Positions 28,925 through 36,582 of a stretch of DNA of 64,000 nt are shown piece after piece. The notes beneath the pieces are model-generated. The model did not search any database. It was given only the letters and a program-made list of their open reading frames with translations, and was not told the origin of the DNA. Location of the stretch: positions 1 to 64,000 of the forward strand of contig JADFDQ010000011.1 in the NCBI GenBank assembly GCA_018262705.1, read 5' to 3'. The DNA is from Xanthomonas sp. GTDB lineage: Bacteria; Pseudomonadota; Gammaproteobacteria; Xanthomonadales; Xanthomonadaceae. The first letter of the stretch is position 1. Each line of letters opens with the position of its first letter. The translations under genes and the position numbers were made by a program.

Positions 28925-29518
28925 TCAGTTCGGCAATTCGAGCGCTGCAACACCGGGTATCAACGCCGGCGAAAGCCAGCAGAACGAACCGAGCGGACGC
29001 AGGCCGAGCGCTTCCAGCCGTTTGCGATAGAAAGCGGCCGGACGCTGTTTGAACTCGGCTTCATCGCCCTCCGCGCCGTCGCTGCGCGCGAAGACTTCGA
29101 TGAAAGCCACGCCCGCGCACAACGCCGCCAGCGCCGGCAGGCCGCGATCCAGTTCGCGCGACTGCAGGTAGTGCAGCACGTCGCTGCAAATCAACAGATC
29201 TGCAGGCGGACAGGGGCGCAGGTGCTGGAAATCGGCAAAGCGCGCCGTGTGCAGGTTGCGCGCACGGCCGTAGCGGGCGATCGCATAGGCGCTGGAATCA
29301 AAGCCGAGATAGTCGATCTTCGGCCGCAGTTTCAGCAGCGGCGCACGCCACGCGCCTTCGCCGCAGCCGATGTCGAGCACGCTGCGGATTGGCCGTTCCA
29401 GATGGTATTCGGCGGTGGCAACGGCGAGTGCAACCTTGCGCGCCAGCCGCGCCGCGCCGCCGATCCCGCCGCGGCGGTACCAGCGGTCGAAGTAGCCGTG
29501 GTCGTAGACTTTGGTCAT
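28925..29518 (-). CDS. Class I SAM-dependent methyltransferase
   Basis: A 197-residue Rossmann-fold methyltransferase. Motif I is SVLDIGCGEGAW (about residues 46-57), motif II acidic FDSSAYAIARYG, and motif IV-like DLLICSDVLHYL. The length and motifs match small-molecule methyltransferases of the Methyltransf_11/25 kind; the acceptor cannot be inferred. There is no signal peptide. It is upstream of phaZ on the same strand, and divergent to hemJ with a dispersed palindrome in the intervening 139 bp. Confidence 0.82.
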   Translation of the reverse strand: MTKVYDHGYFDRWYRRGGIGGAARLARKVALAVATAEYHLERPIRSVLDIGCGEGAWRAPLLKLRPKIDYLGFDSSAYAIARYGRARNLHTARFADFQHLRPCPPADLLICSDVLHYLQSRELDRGLPALAALCAGVAFIEVFARSDGAEGDEAEFKQRPAAFYRKRLEALGLRPLGSFCWLSPALIPGVAALELPN

Positions 29519-29607
29519 GTTGTCGCCGTCATCTCGGCAAATGTCGGGGCGAGTTCAACTCTCCGGCTTCAAGCTTGGCCCGCACCCGGTGCAAAATCAA
29601 AACATGG

Positions 29608-29627
29608 ATTCCGGCATGCGCCGGAAT
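29608..29627. repeat. Dispersed CCGG-type palindrome
   Basis: ATTCCGGC-atgc-GCCGGAAT, an eight-base-pair perfect stem flanked by GG and GAC, in the gap before hemJ. It belongs to the widespread 'ATTCCGGCxxxxGCCGGAAT' intergenic palindromes. Variants of the same unit make up the tandem array at 54718-54880. Confidence 0.7.
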
Positions 29628-29657
29628 GACGAAATCATCGCAACCCGGAGTCACCGC

Positions 29658-30107
29658 ATGGCCTATCTGCTGGTCAAGACGTTCCACATCGTGTTCGTGA
29701 TCGCCTGGATGGCGGCGGTGTTCTACCTGCCGCGGATTCTGGTGAATCTTGCCGAAGCAGGCGATGAGGCGGCGGTGCGCGCGCGGCTGCTGCTGATGGG
29801 GCGGCGGCTGTACCGCTTCGGCCACGTGATGTTCGTGCTGGCCTTTGTGCTGGGGCTGATGCTGTGGCTGGGCTATCACGTGTTGCCCGGTTTTCCGACG
29901 GTGGTGGGCGTTGGCAGCCACTGGATGCACGCCAAGCTGGCCTTGGTCGCGGCGCTGCTGGTGTTTTATGTCGTCACCGGCCGCTGGTTCGGCAAGGTCG
30001 AGCGCGGCGCGGCATTGCCGTCGGCCATCACGCTGCGCTGGATCAACGAACTGCCCTTGCCGCTGCTGATTGCAATCGTCTGGCTGGTGCTGGCCAAGCC
30101 GTTTTGA
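29658..30107 (+). CDS. hemJ: HemJ-type protoporphyrinogen oxidase
   Basis: A 149-residue integral membrane protein of the HemJ/UPF0093 family (CopD-like fold), which oxidises protoporphyrinogen IX to protoporphyrin IX in heme synthesis. Family marks are the N-terminal YLLVKTFHIVFVIAWMAAVF with the essential His, FYLPR, WMHAKLALV in the third helix, and NELPLPLLIAIVWLV near the end. Four membrane helices are predicted, as in the family, and the length (usual 140-150) fits. ATG 29658 gives the conserved N-terminus. No other heme gene is adjacent, and a REP-like element follows. Confidence 0.88.
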   Translation: MAYLLVKTFHIVFVIAWMAAVFYLPRILVNLAEAGDEAAVRARLLLMGRRLYRFGHVMFVLAFVLGLMLWLGYHVLPGFPTVVGVGSHWMHAKLALVAALLVFYVVTGRWFGKVERGAALPSAITLRWINELPLPLLIAIVWLVLAKPF

Positions 30108-30116
30108 GGTTTTCGC

Positions 30117-30202
30117 ACCCTCGCAGGAGTGCACCGCAGGGGCGCGATTGCTCTTGCGCATGATGGTGGGATCGCATCGCGGCCCTGCGGTGCGCTCCCG
30201 GG
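30117..30202. repeat. REP-like inverted pair
   Basis: Two facing units, GGAGTGCACCGCAGGGGCGC near 30127 and its near reverse complement ending GCGGTGCGCTCC near 30200, can fold into a long hairpin. They belong to the same family as the clusters at 10993-11172 and 50263-50430. They separate hemJ from the convergent alkaline phosphatase gene. Confidence 0.75.
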
Positions 30203-30203
30203 G

Positions 30204-31910
30204 TCAGCGGGGTGGTTGGAAGTCGGAAATCTTCGGCAGTTCCACCGGCACGCCGTGGGCGTCGCACAGGCCCATGGCGCACAGCGCGTTGCGCAGGCGT
30301 GGCGTCGCTTGCACGAGGATGTGGTAAATCGCATTCTGTTCCAGCGACCCGCGCACCGCCGCGCTGCCGGGACCGCTTGCCCAGACGCCGACGTCCTCGC
30401 CGCTGTGGGTTTCGCTGCTGATGGGAACCAGCGCTTCCTGCAGATAATCCGGTGCGGTGGTGTCGATCGAAGTCAGATTCGGTCGTCCGGCGGGCGGGGC
30501 GGTCTGGCGCTTTGGGTAGTGCGGATAGTGCTTGGGCCCGGCGGGTTGAGCGTCGGTCGCGCCGACGTTGCCGGGGCCGTTGGCGAAGCTCAGTGTCGTG
30601 AACGGCAAACCCGCCAGATCGAGGGTCGGCGTACTTTTCCCCGGTGCGCGCACCAGGCCCAGGATCGGGTTGCCGCGCGCCGGATAGCCGGCCATCGTCA
30701 GCGTATGCGAATGGTCGGCGGTGACGAGGATCAGGGTGTCCTCGCGCGATGTCGCTTCCAGCGCCGCGCGCACGGCATTCGAAAATTCGACCGTTTCGTC
30801 CAGCGCGCGGTAGGCGTTGCCTTCGTGGAGGGCCATGTCGATGCGCGCGCTTTCCACCAGCAGCACATAGCCATTGCCATTGCGCGACAAGTGGCGGATC
30901 GCCGCACGCGTCATCTCTGTCAGCGAAGGTTCGCTGCTGCCGGAAGCGAGACGGTCGTGGTTGTAGAGCATGTGGTCATAGTCGAACAGGCCCAGCACCT
31001 GCGGCGCATCGGAGGCCGCGGTCAGCTCGGTGGCGGTGGTGACGTAGGTGCCGTTCGCGTGGGCCTGCTTCCATTCGTCGATCAGATCGCGTCCGTCCGT
31101 GCGCAGGCCGTGCTTGTCCCGAAGCTGCGGATCGGTCTGCGCGGTGGTCAGGAATTCCTTGCGGCCGCCGCCGAGGACGATCGACGGGCCGCGGCCGCCT
31201 GCCGTGGCGTCGATCAGCTGGCTGGCGATGTCGCGGCAGCCGTCGGCTTTCGCTTCGGCCGAAAGCTTGGCGTCGTTCTCCCAGCGCCGGTTCGGAGTGT
31301 GCGCGTAGGTGGCAGCCGGGGTGGCGTGGGTGACGCGCGCGGTGGTGACCACGCCAGTGCCCATGCCGGCCGCATCGGCCAGCTCCAGCCAGGTCTGCGC
31401 GTGCTTGCTGCGGCTGTCGGCGCAGTCGGCGGTGCGACCGGCATACACCGAGATTCCGCCCTTGTGGGTTTTGACGCCGGTCGCGATCGCCGACATGGTG
31501 CCGGCCGAATCGGGGGTCTGGGCGTCGGTGTTGTAGGTGCGACTGAAGGCCGTGTTCGGGAAGTTTTCCCAGCTCAGGCGGTTTTCCTCGCCGCTGCCGC
31601 CTTTGCGCTGGCCTTCGAAGATGCGCGCCGCGGCGACGGTGGTCAGGCTCATGCCGTCGCCGAGGAACACGATCACGTTTCTGGCGCGACCGTTCATCGC
31701 ACCGCGCGCGGCAGCCTGCGCCGCGCCGTCGCGGTACCACCAGGCGGGTGTTTCGCCTGCGGGGCGGGCGATAGCCGGCACCTCGACGTGGATGGCGGTC
31801 GGTGTCGAAGGGGGCGCGGATGCCGCAGTCGGTGTGCCGGCGCAGGCCGTGAGGGCAAGCAGGCCGGCCAGCGCCGGAATCAGAGGGTGTGTGCTTCGCG
31901 TTGGCGTCAT
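30204..31910 (-). CDS. Alkaline phosphatase, lipoprotein form
   Basis: A 568-residue PhoA-family alkaline phosphatase that hydrolyses phosphate monoesters outside the cytoplasm. The lipobox LALTAC places the lipid-attached Cys at residue 23. Metal and active-site motifs are FLGDGMS (D85), NTDAQTPDSAGTMSA with nucleophile S135, VESARIDMALHEGN, TADHSHTLTMAG, and SETHSGEDVGV with the late His ligand. Two cysteines at the C-terminus could pair. It is longer than E. coli PhoA (471) because of inserts near 370-440. A divergent symporter gene lies 102 bp upstream. I saw no PHO box, so phosphate control is not evident from the sequence. Confidence 0.92.
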   Translation of the reverse strand: MTPTRSTHPLIPALAGLLALTACAGTPTAASAPPSTPTAIHVEVPAIARPAGETPAWWYRDGAAQAAARGAMNGRARNVIVFLGDGMSLTTVAAARIFEGQRKGGSGEENRLSWENFPNTAFSRTYNTDAQTPDSAGTMSAIATGVKTHKGGISVYAGRTADCADSRSKHAQTWLELADAAGMGTGVVTTARVTHATPAATYAHTPNRRWENDAKLSAEAKADGCRDIASQLIDATAGGRGPSIVLGGGRKEFLTTAQTDPQLRDKHGLRTDGRDLIDEWKQAHANGTYVTTATELTAASDAPQVLGLFDYDHMLYNHDRLASGSSEPSLTEMTRAAIRHLSRNGNGYVLLVESARIDMALHEGNAYRALDETVEFSNAVRAALEATSREDTLILVTADHSHTLTMAGYPARGNPILGLVRAPGKSTPTLDLAGLPFTTLSFANGPGNVGATDAQPAGPKHYPHYPKRQTAPPAGRPNLTSIDTTAPDYLQEALVPISSETHSGEDVGVWASGPGSAAVRGSLEQNAIYHILVQATPRLRNALCAMGLCDAHGVPVELPKISDFQPPR

Positions 31911-32012
31911 GCCCGCATTATGTCTTGCCGTGCTGCCGACCCGTACATTTGATCAGTGACGGATTCACGGTTTCCGAAGTATTGTGTCGCGCTGGTTCTT
32001 CTGGAATGTCCG

Positions 32013-33335
32013 ATGTTCGCCTGGTGGTTCCGAATCCGTTTCTGGAAACGCGTGGCGCTGGGTTTCGTGCTCGGCGCGTTGGCCGGCTGGGCGTTTGGAC
32101 ACGATGCGGAAAAGTGGTTCGGGCCGATCGGCGATCTCTACGTCACCCTGATCGAAATGATCGCGGTGCCGCTGGTGCTGTTCGCGGTCATCAATGCGGT
32201 GGCCTCGCTCAGCGGACAAAAATCGATCATGGCGCTGGCCGGGCGCACGTTCGTCTGGTTCGCGATCACCGCGGTGTTGGCGGTCGGGGTGGGGCTGCTG
32301 TTCGGCTGGATCCTGCAGCCGGGCACCGGGGTCGATGTTGCCACGCTGCACGTCGCTTCCGATTACAAACCCAAGAACGTGCCGAGCGTGCTCGACATGC
32401 TGCTCAACCTGGTGCCGTCCAACCCGTTCCAGGCGATGGCAGGCGCCGACAGTCAGGAATTGCCCGACGGCAGCAAGATTCTGGTGCCGCGCAGCGGAAC
32501 CGTGCTGCAGGTGATCTTCTTCGCCGGGTTGGTCGGCTTTGCGATGGTCAAGCTGGGCGACAAGGTGGCCGGACTGCGCAAGCTCGCCGGCGAGGCCAGC
32601 GAGGTGATGATCCAGGTCACCCGCTACGTGCTCGAATTCACCCCGTTCGGCACCTTCGGGCTGATCGCCGCGCTGGTCGGTGGCTACGGTTTCGAACAGC
32701 TCAAGCCGCTGTTCAATTTCGTGGTCGCGCTGTATCTGGCCTGCGCGTTTCATATCATGATCGTCTATCCGGCGCTGCTGCTGGCGCACGGTTTGAATCC
32801 GCTGAAGTTCCTGCGTGGCGCGCTGCCGGGCATGCAGGTCGGCTTTGTCGCCTCCAGCAGCTTCGCCGCGCTGCCGGTGTCGCTGCGCTGCGTCACCCAC
32901 AACCACGGGGTCGACAAGGATTACGCGGCGTTCGCGGTGCCGCTGGGCGCCACCATCAAGATGGACGGCTGCGGTGCGATCTATCCGGCGCTGGCGGCGG
33001 TGTTCATCTCGCAATATGCGGGCATCGAGCTATCGCTGACGCAATATCTGACGATCGCCATCGCCTCGGTGCTGGGCAGCTTCGGCACCGCCGGCATTCC
33101 CGGCACCGCCGTCATCATGGCGACGGTTGTGCTCAGCGCGGCGGGGCTGCCGCTGGAAGTGATCGGCTATCTGTACGCCATCGACCGCGTGCTCGACATG
33201 ATGCGCACCATGACCAACGTGACCGGCCAGATGCTGGTGCCGGTGCTGGTGGCGCGCGAATCGGGGATGCTGGACAAGTCGATCTACGAGGCGGCATCGA
33301 CCAACGTCGGGCTGGAGAAGGGCGAATTGGCGTGA
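32013..33335 (+). CDS. Dicarboxylate/amino acid:cation symporter
   Basis: A 440-residue DAACS-family (GltP/DctA-like) secondary transporter with about eight membrane helices and two re-entrant loops. Diagnostic motifs are SSSFAALPVSLRC (serine-rich HP1), GATIKMDGCGAIYP (TM7, equivalent to the usual NMDGT sodium-site motif, here KMDGC), and GTAGIPGTAVIM (HP2). The Lys and Cys in the NMDGT position are departures from the common sequence and may alter ion coupling. It imports acidic amino acids or C4-dicarboxylates with Na+ or H+. I chose ATG 32013; a GTG at 31956 adds 19 residues without a better ribosome binding site. Confidence 0.9.
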   Translation: MFAWWFRIRFWKRVALGFVLGALAGWAFGHDAEKWFGPIGDLYVTLIEMIAVPLVLFAVINAVASLSGQKSIMALAGRTFVWFAITAVLAVGVGLLFGWILQPGTGVDVATLHVASDYKPKNVPSVLDMLLNLVPSNPFQAMAGADSQELPDGSKILVPRSGTVLQVIFFAGLVGFAMVKLGDKVAGLRKLAGEASEVMIQVTRYVLEFTPFGTFGLIAALVGGYGFEQLKPLFNFVVALYLACAFHIMIVYPALLLAHGLNPLKFLRGALPGMQVGFVASSSFAALPVSLRCVTHNHGVDKDYAAFAVPLGATIKMDGCGAIYPALAAVFISQYAGIELSLTQYLTIAIASVLGSFGTAGIPGTAVIMATVVLSAAGLPLEVIGYLYAIDRVLDMMRTMTNVTGQMLVPVLVARESGMLDKSIYEAASTNVGLEKGELA

Positions 33336-33437
33336 GGCCCCGTGCCTGATCGCGCTTGCTGGCGGCGGCTGGCCGTTGCCCGTACCGCCGGGCACTGTGG
33401 CATCGTATGCCGACACCGGGGTTGGCTGGAGTCCAAC

Positions 33438-34064
33438 ATGCTGCGCATCTTCGCCATTTTCGCTCTCGCCGTGCTCACGGCGGCCTGTGGCTCTGCTGAA
33501 ACTCCTGCAAGCGCGGCTGCGCCTGCCTCGCCGTCGCGGATCCTGCAGTCGCATGCTTCCGCCGGTGACGCCTCGACGGCAACTGCGGCGGCGGATGCGC
33601 CTGCCGATCAACCAGCGCAGTCACCCGAAGACTTCGTGCGTGAATTTTTCGAGGGCTATTACGCCGGCCTGCTGAAAGACCAGTTCTGGCTCGATAAACC
33701 GGTCAAACTGAGTGTCTATTTCGATTCATCTCTGGTCGAGCGTTTTCAGGCGAAGTTTACAAACTGCGAGGAAGACTCGGACGAGATCTGCGGACTTGAT
33801 TTCGATCCCATCATCGCTGCTCAGGATTTCGACGACACAATTCCCGACCTGCGCGTGGAGCGGGTTGGCAGCGGCAGCCCGGTCGAGGTCAAGCTTGCAT
33901 TCGACCTTTTTGGTAAACCGCAAACCATGACCTACACGCTGGTTCAAGTCGATGGCGCATGGAGAATCCATGACATTCGATCGTCCGACTATGGATCGCT
34001 GGTCGAGCTGCTGTCCGGGAGCGGAAGTGATGCCCCTTCGACCAGCATGCAGCAGAGCATCTGA
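33438..34064 (+). CDS. DUF3828-type lipoprotein
   Basis: A 208-residue lipoprotein. The signal MLRIFAIFALAVLTAAC ends in lipobox Cys17, followed by an Ala/Ser/Pro linker to about residue 60. The globular part matches the DUF3828 pattern: FVREFFEGYYAGLL at the start, CGLDFDPIIAAQDFDD in the middle and TYTLVQVDGAWRIHDIR near the end. Two internal cysteines (CEEDSDEIC) may form a disulfide. The function of the family is unknown. The coding stretch is less GC-rich than its neighbours. It follows the symporter gene by 102 bp, possibly with its own promoter. Confidence 0.8.
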   Translation: MLRIFAIFALAVLTAACGSAETPASAAAPASPSRILQSHASAGDASTATAAADAPADQPAQSPEDFVREFFEGYYAGLLKDQFWLDKPVKLSVYFDSSLVERFQAKFTNCEEDSDEICGLDFDPIIAAQDFDDTIPDLRVERVGSGSPVEVKLAFDLFGKPQTMTYTLVQVDGAWRIHDIRSSDYGSLVELLSGSGSDAPSTSMQQSI

Positions 34065-34253
34065 CGCAGATTCAGGTTCCATGGCAACGCTGATTCAGGC
34101 CAGCGTTGCCGCTTCCGGACGGGTGCCGGAGGCGCGAAGAACGAACACGTCCTGGACGGATTTGTTCGGCTTTACTTAGTATTGCGGCCGCGCTTGCTGC
34201 GGTCGTCCGACCAGCACGCATCGCTTCCAAGAACACATTTCAGGAGATCGCCC

Positions 34254-35261
34254 ATGCTCGGATTTCGCTACGTCAAATCCAGCCCCAGCCAGTACCTGTT
34301 CCAGTACCGCGACGGTCAGGTCGTGCGCGAAGGGATGGGACTTGCGTTCTGGTATTTCGCGCCGAAGTCCACCTTGGTCGGCGTTCCGGTGACCGCGGTC
34401 GAAGTCCCCTTCATGTTCGAGGACGTCACCCGCGACTTCCAGCAGGTGACGCTGCAAGGACAGGTGAGCTACCGGATCGCCGACCCCAAGCGTCTTGCCG
34501 GGCAGCTCGACTACACGCTGCAACCCGACGGCAAGTACGCATCGGAAGATCCGGAACATTTGCCGCTGCGCCTCCTCAATGCGGTCAAGGCGGTGTTCCG
34601 CAACTTGTTGCAGGAACGCGATCTGCGCGCCGTGCTGCAGGAGACCGAACGTCTGTCGGGCTCGGCGCAACAGGGCGTTGCCGGGATCGGCAGCCTGTCG
34701 AGCCTCGGCATCGAGATCACCGCGCTCAACCTGCTGGCGGTCAAGCCCAACCCCGATACGGCGCGTGCGCTGGAAGCGCCGATGCGCGAAGAGATCCTCA
34801 AGCAATCCGACGATGCGACCTACGCACGCCGGAACGCCGCCATCGAGCAGGAGCGTCTGGTCAAGGAAAACGAACTGCGCAGCGAGCTGTCGATCGAACA
34901 GAAGAAGCGCGAAGTGCGCGAAACCCAGATCGAATCCGAACGCGCGCTGCTGGAAAAACGCCAGCAGATGCAGGCGCAGGAGCTGGCCGGCAAGATCGAT
35001 TTGGAGCATGCGAATGCAAAGCTGGTTCAGCAGCAGGTCGAAAACGGCAAGTTGGAATCCGACGGCAACGCCTACCGCGTGCAGGCGCTGGCCAAGGCGC
35101 TGCAGGGCATGGAGCCGCGCACGTTGCAGGCGCTGTTGATGGGCAATGCCAGTCCGGAAGCGCTGATGGCGCTGGGTTTCCAGAACATTGCCGACAACGC
35201 GGCCAAGATCGGCGAATTCAATTTCTCTCCCGATCTGCTGCGGCAACTGGCGCAGAAATAA
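34254..35261 (+). CDS. SPFH/Band 7 (stomatin-like) protein
   Basis: A 335-residue SPFH-domain protein. The SPFH fold occupies about residues 5-190 (VTAVEVPFMFEDVTRDFQQVTLQGQVSYRI), followed by a long Glu/Gln/Lys-rich coiled coil at about 195-275 and a short Ala/Leu-rich tail (ALMALGFQNIADNA). There is no N-terminal membrane helix, unlike flotillin or HflK, so membrane association would have to be indirect. AGGAG precedes the ATG by eight bases. The NAD-kinase-like gene starts ten bases downstream, so the two form an operon and probably one functional unit. SPFH proteins assemble into rings or cages; the role of this short form is not established. Confidence 0.85.
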   Translation: MLGFRYVKSSPSQYLFQYRDGQVVREGMGLAFWYFAPKSTLVGVPVTAVEVPFMFEDVTRDFQQVTLQGQVSYRIADPKRLAGQLDYTLQPDGKYASEDPEHLPLRLLNAVKAVFRNLLQERDLRAVLQETERLSGSAQQGVAGIGSLSSLGIEITALNLLAVKPNPDTARALEAPMREEILKQSDDATYARRNAAIEQERLVKENELRSELSIEQKKREVRETQIESERALLEKRQQMQAQELAGKIDLEHANAKLVQQQVENGKLESDGNAYRVQALAKALQGMEPRTLQALLMGNASPEALMALGFQNIADNAAKIGEFNFSPDLLRQLAQK

Positions 35262-35270
35262 GTCTCGCCA

Positions 35271-36206
35271 ATGGAGCAGGGCGACCTTCGGATTCTGCTG
35301 ATCACGAGGCGTACGCGCCTGCAGGAGCTGGTCGCGCGCTACAACACGGTCGAGCAGGCACGTTTCCAGGCCGAGCACCTCGGGATGGATTTCGGGGACT
35401 TTCTCGAAGAGGACCGGATCTATCGCGACGCGGTCGTCGCCACCGTTGCAGCGCTGCAGCCGTATGGGCGACTGCAGCAGTTGGAACGCGGCTTCCTGCC
35501 GAATTTCCTGTTTCCACCGGGCTGTCTCGTGGTCGTGCTGGGACAGGACGGGCTGGTCGCCAACACGCTCAAATACCTCGATGGCCAGCGGGTGCTGGCG
35601 GTCAATCCGGATCCGGCGCGCTGGGAAGGCGTGCTGCTGCCGTTTCGCGTCGGCGACATTGCGAAGCTGCTTCCGGATGTGCTGCAGCAGCGCCGGCAGC
35701 TGCGCGAGATCGCGATGGCGCGTGCGGTTCTCGACGACGGCCAGAGCCTGCTGGCGGTCAACGACCTGTTCGTCGGCGTGCGCAACCACGTTTCCGCACG
35801 CTACGAAATCACGCTGGACAACGTCACCGAGCGCCAGTCGTCCAGCGGAATCATCATCTCGACCGGGCTCGGTTCGACCGGCTGGCTGCGCAGCATCCTC
35901 ACCGGCGCGCACGCCGTGGCAGGTCAAGACGCCAGCGCCGATCTTCTGGCCATCCGCGAACACGGCATGGCCTGGGACAGCACCGCGCTGATCTACAACG
36001 TGCGCGAGCCTTATCCGAGCAAATCGACCGAAACCGAGCTCGCGTTCGGAACCATCGAAAACGGACGAACCCTGCGGGTGCGGTCGCTGATGCCGGAAAA
36101 CGGCGTCATTTTCAGCGACGGCATGGTGAACGACGGATTGGATTTCCGTTCCGGACTGGTCGCCAACATCGGGCTTGCGCCGAAGCGCGGGCTGTTGCTG
36201 ACCTGA
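35271..36206 (+). CDS. NAD kinase-like (diacylglycerol/ATP-NAD kinase fold) protein
   Basis: A 311-residue protein whose central part matches the ATP-NAD kinase fold. VVVLGQDGLVANTLKYLDGQRVLAVNPDP stands where NAD kinases have GGDG..L.......PvlgiN, and SSGIIISTGLGSTGWLRSI resembles the conserved TPTGSTAY region. The motif is GQDG rather than GGDG, and the protein has an N-terminal helical extension of about 90 residues. It is often labelled 'sugar kinase' in relatives; I cannot assign a substrate. It begins ten bases after the SPFH gene. The pairing suggests that nucleotide binding or phosphorylation is linked to SPFH assembly. Confidence 0.75.
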   Translation: MEQGDLRILLITRRTRLQELVARYNTVEQARFQAEHLGMDFGDFLEEDRIYRDAVVATVAALQPYGRLQQLERGFLPNFLFPPGCLVVVLGQDGLVANTLKYLDGQRVLAVNPDPARWEGVLLPFRVGDIAKLLPDVLQQRRQLREIAMARAVLDDGQSLLAVNDLFVGVRNHVSARYEITLDNVTERQSSSGIIISTGLGSTGWLRSILTGAHAVAGQDASADLLAIREHGMAWDSTALIYNVREPYPSKSTETELAFGTIENGRTLRVRSLMPENGVIFSDGMVNDGLDFRSGLVANIGLAPKRGLLLT

Positions 36207-36344
36207 GTCATCATCAGATTCATGTCTCTACTCGCAGATCGACTCGCACTTGCTGTCGAATACGGCCACACATTGATAGCGATGCAGGACAAGACGGATG
36301 AGGTGAAATCTAGCGATGGCGCGCTATTGAATAGCCATCAGGCA

Positions 36345-36377
36345 CAAAAAAGCCCGCTTTCGCGGGCCTTCTTTTTT
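36345..36377 (-). terminator. Intrinsic terminator of tRNA-Leu
   Basis: On the minus strand GCCCGC-gaaa-GCGGGC is followed at once by TTTTTTG, seven bases past the tRNA 3' end region. A-rich sequence on the other side means it may also act on transcripts from the plus-strand NAD-kinase-like gene. Confidence 0.9.
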
Positions 36378-36383
36378 CGCCAG

Positions 36384-36468
<85 letters not shown>

Positions 36469-36483
36469 AGGTGGTGAGCTGCG

Positions 36484-36513
36484 TATTTTCCGTTGCGGTT
36501 GTTTGGCTGTCAA
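36484..36513 (-). promoter_or_regulatory. tRNA-Leu promoter
   Basis: Minus-strand TTGACA (36513-36508) and AAAATA (36489-36484) are separated by 18 bp; the -10 box ends 15 bases before the mature tRNA start. The -35 is a perfect consensus. Confidence 0.65.
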
Positions 36514-36582
36514 TGGGAGTCCCTGGGCGACGGGAAATGAAACGATGAACGCGACACCAGCGCAGCCCTGTACCATTCATGC

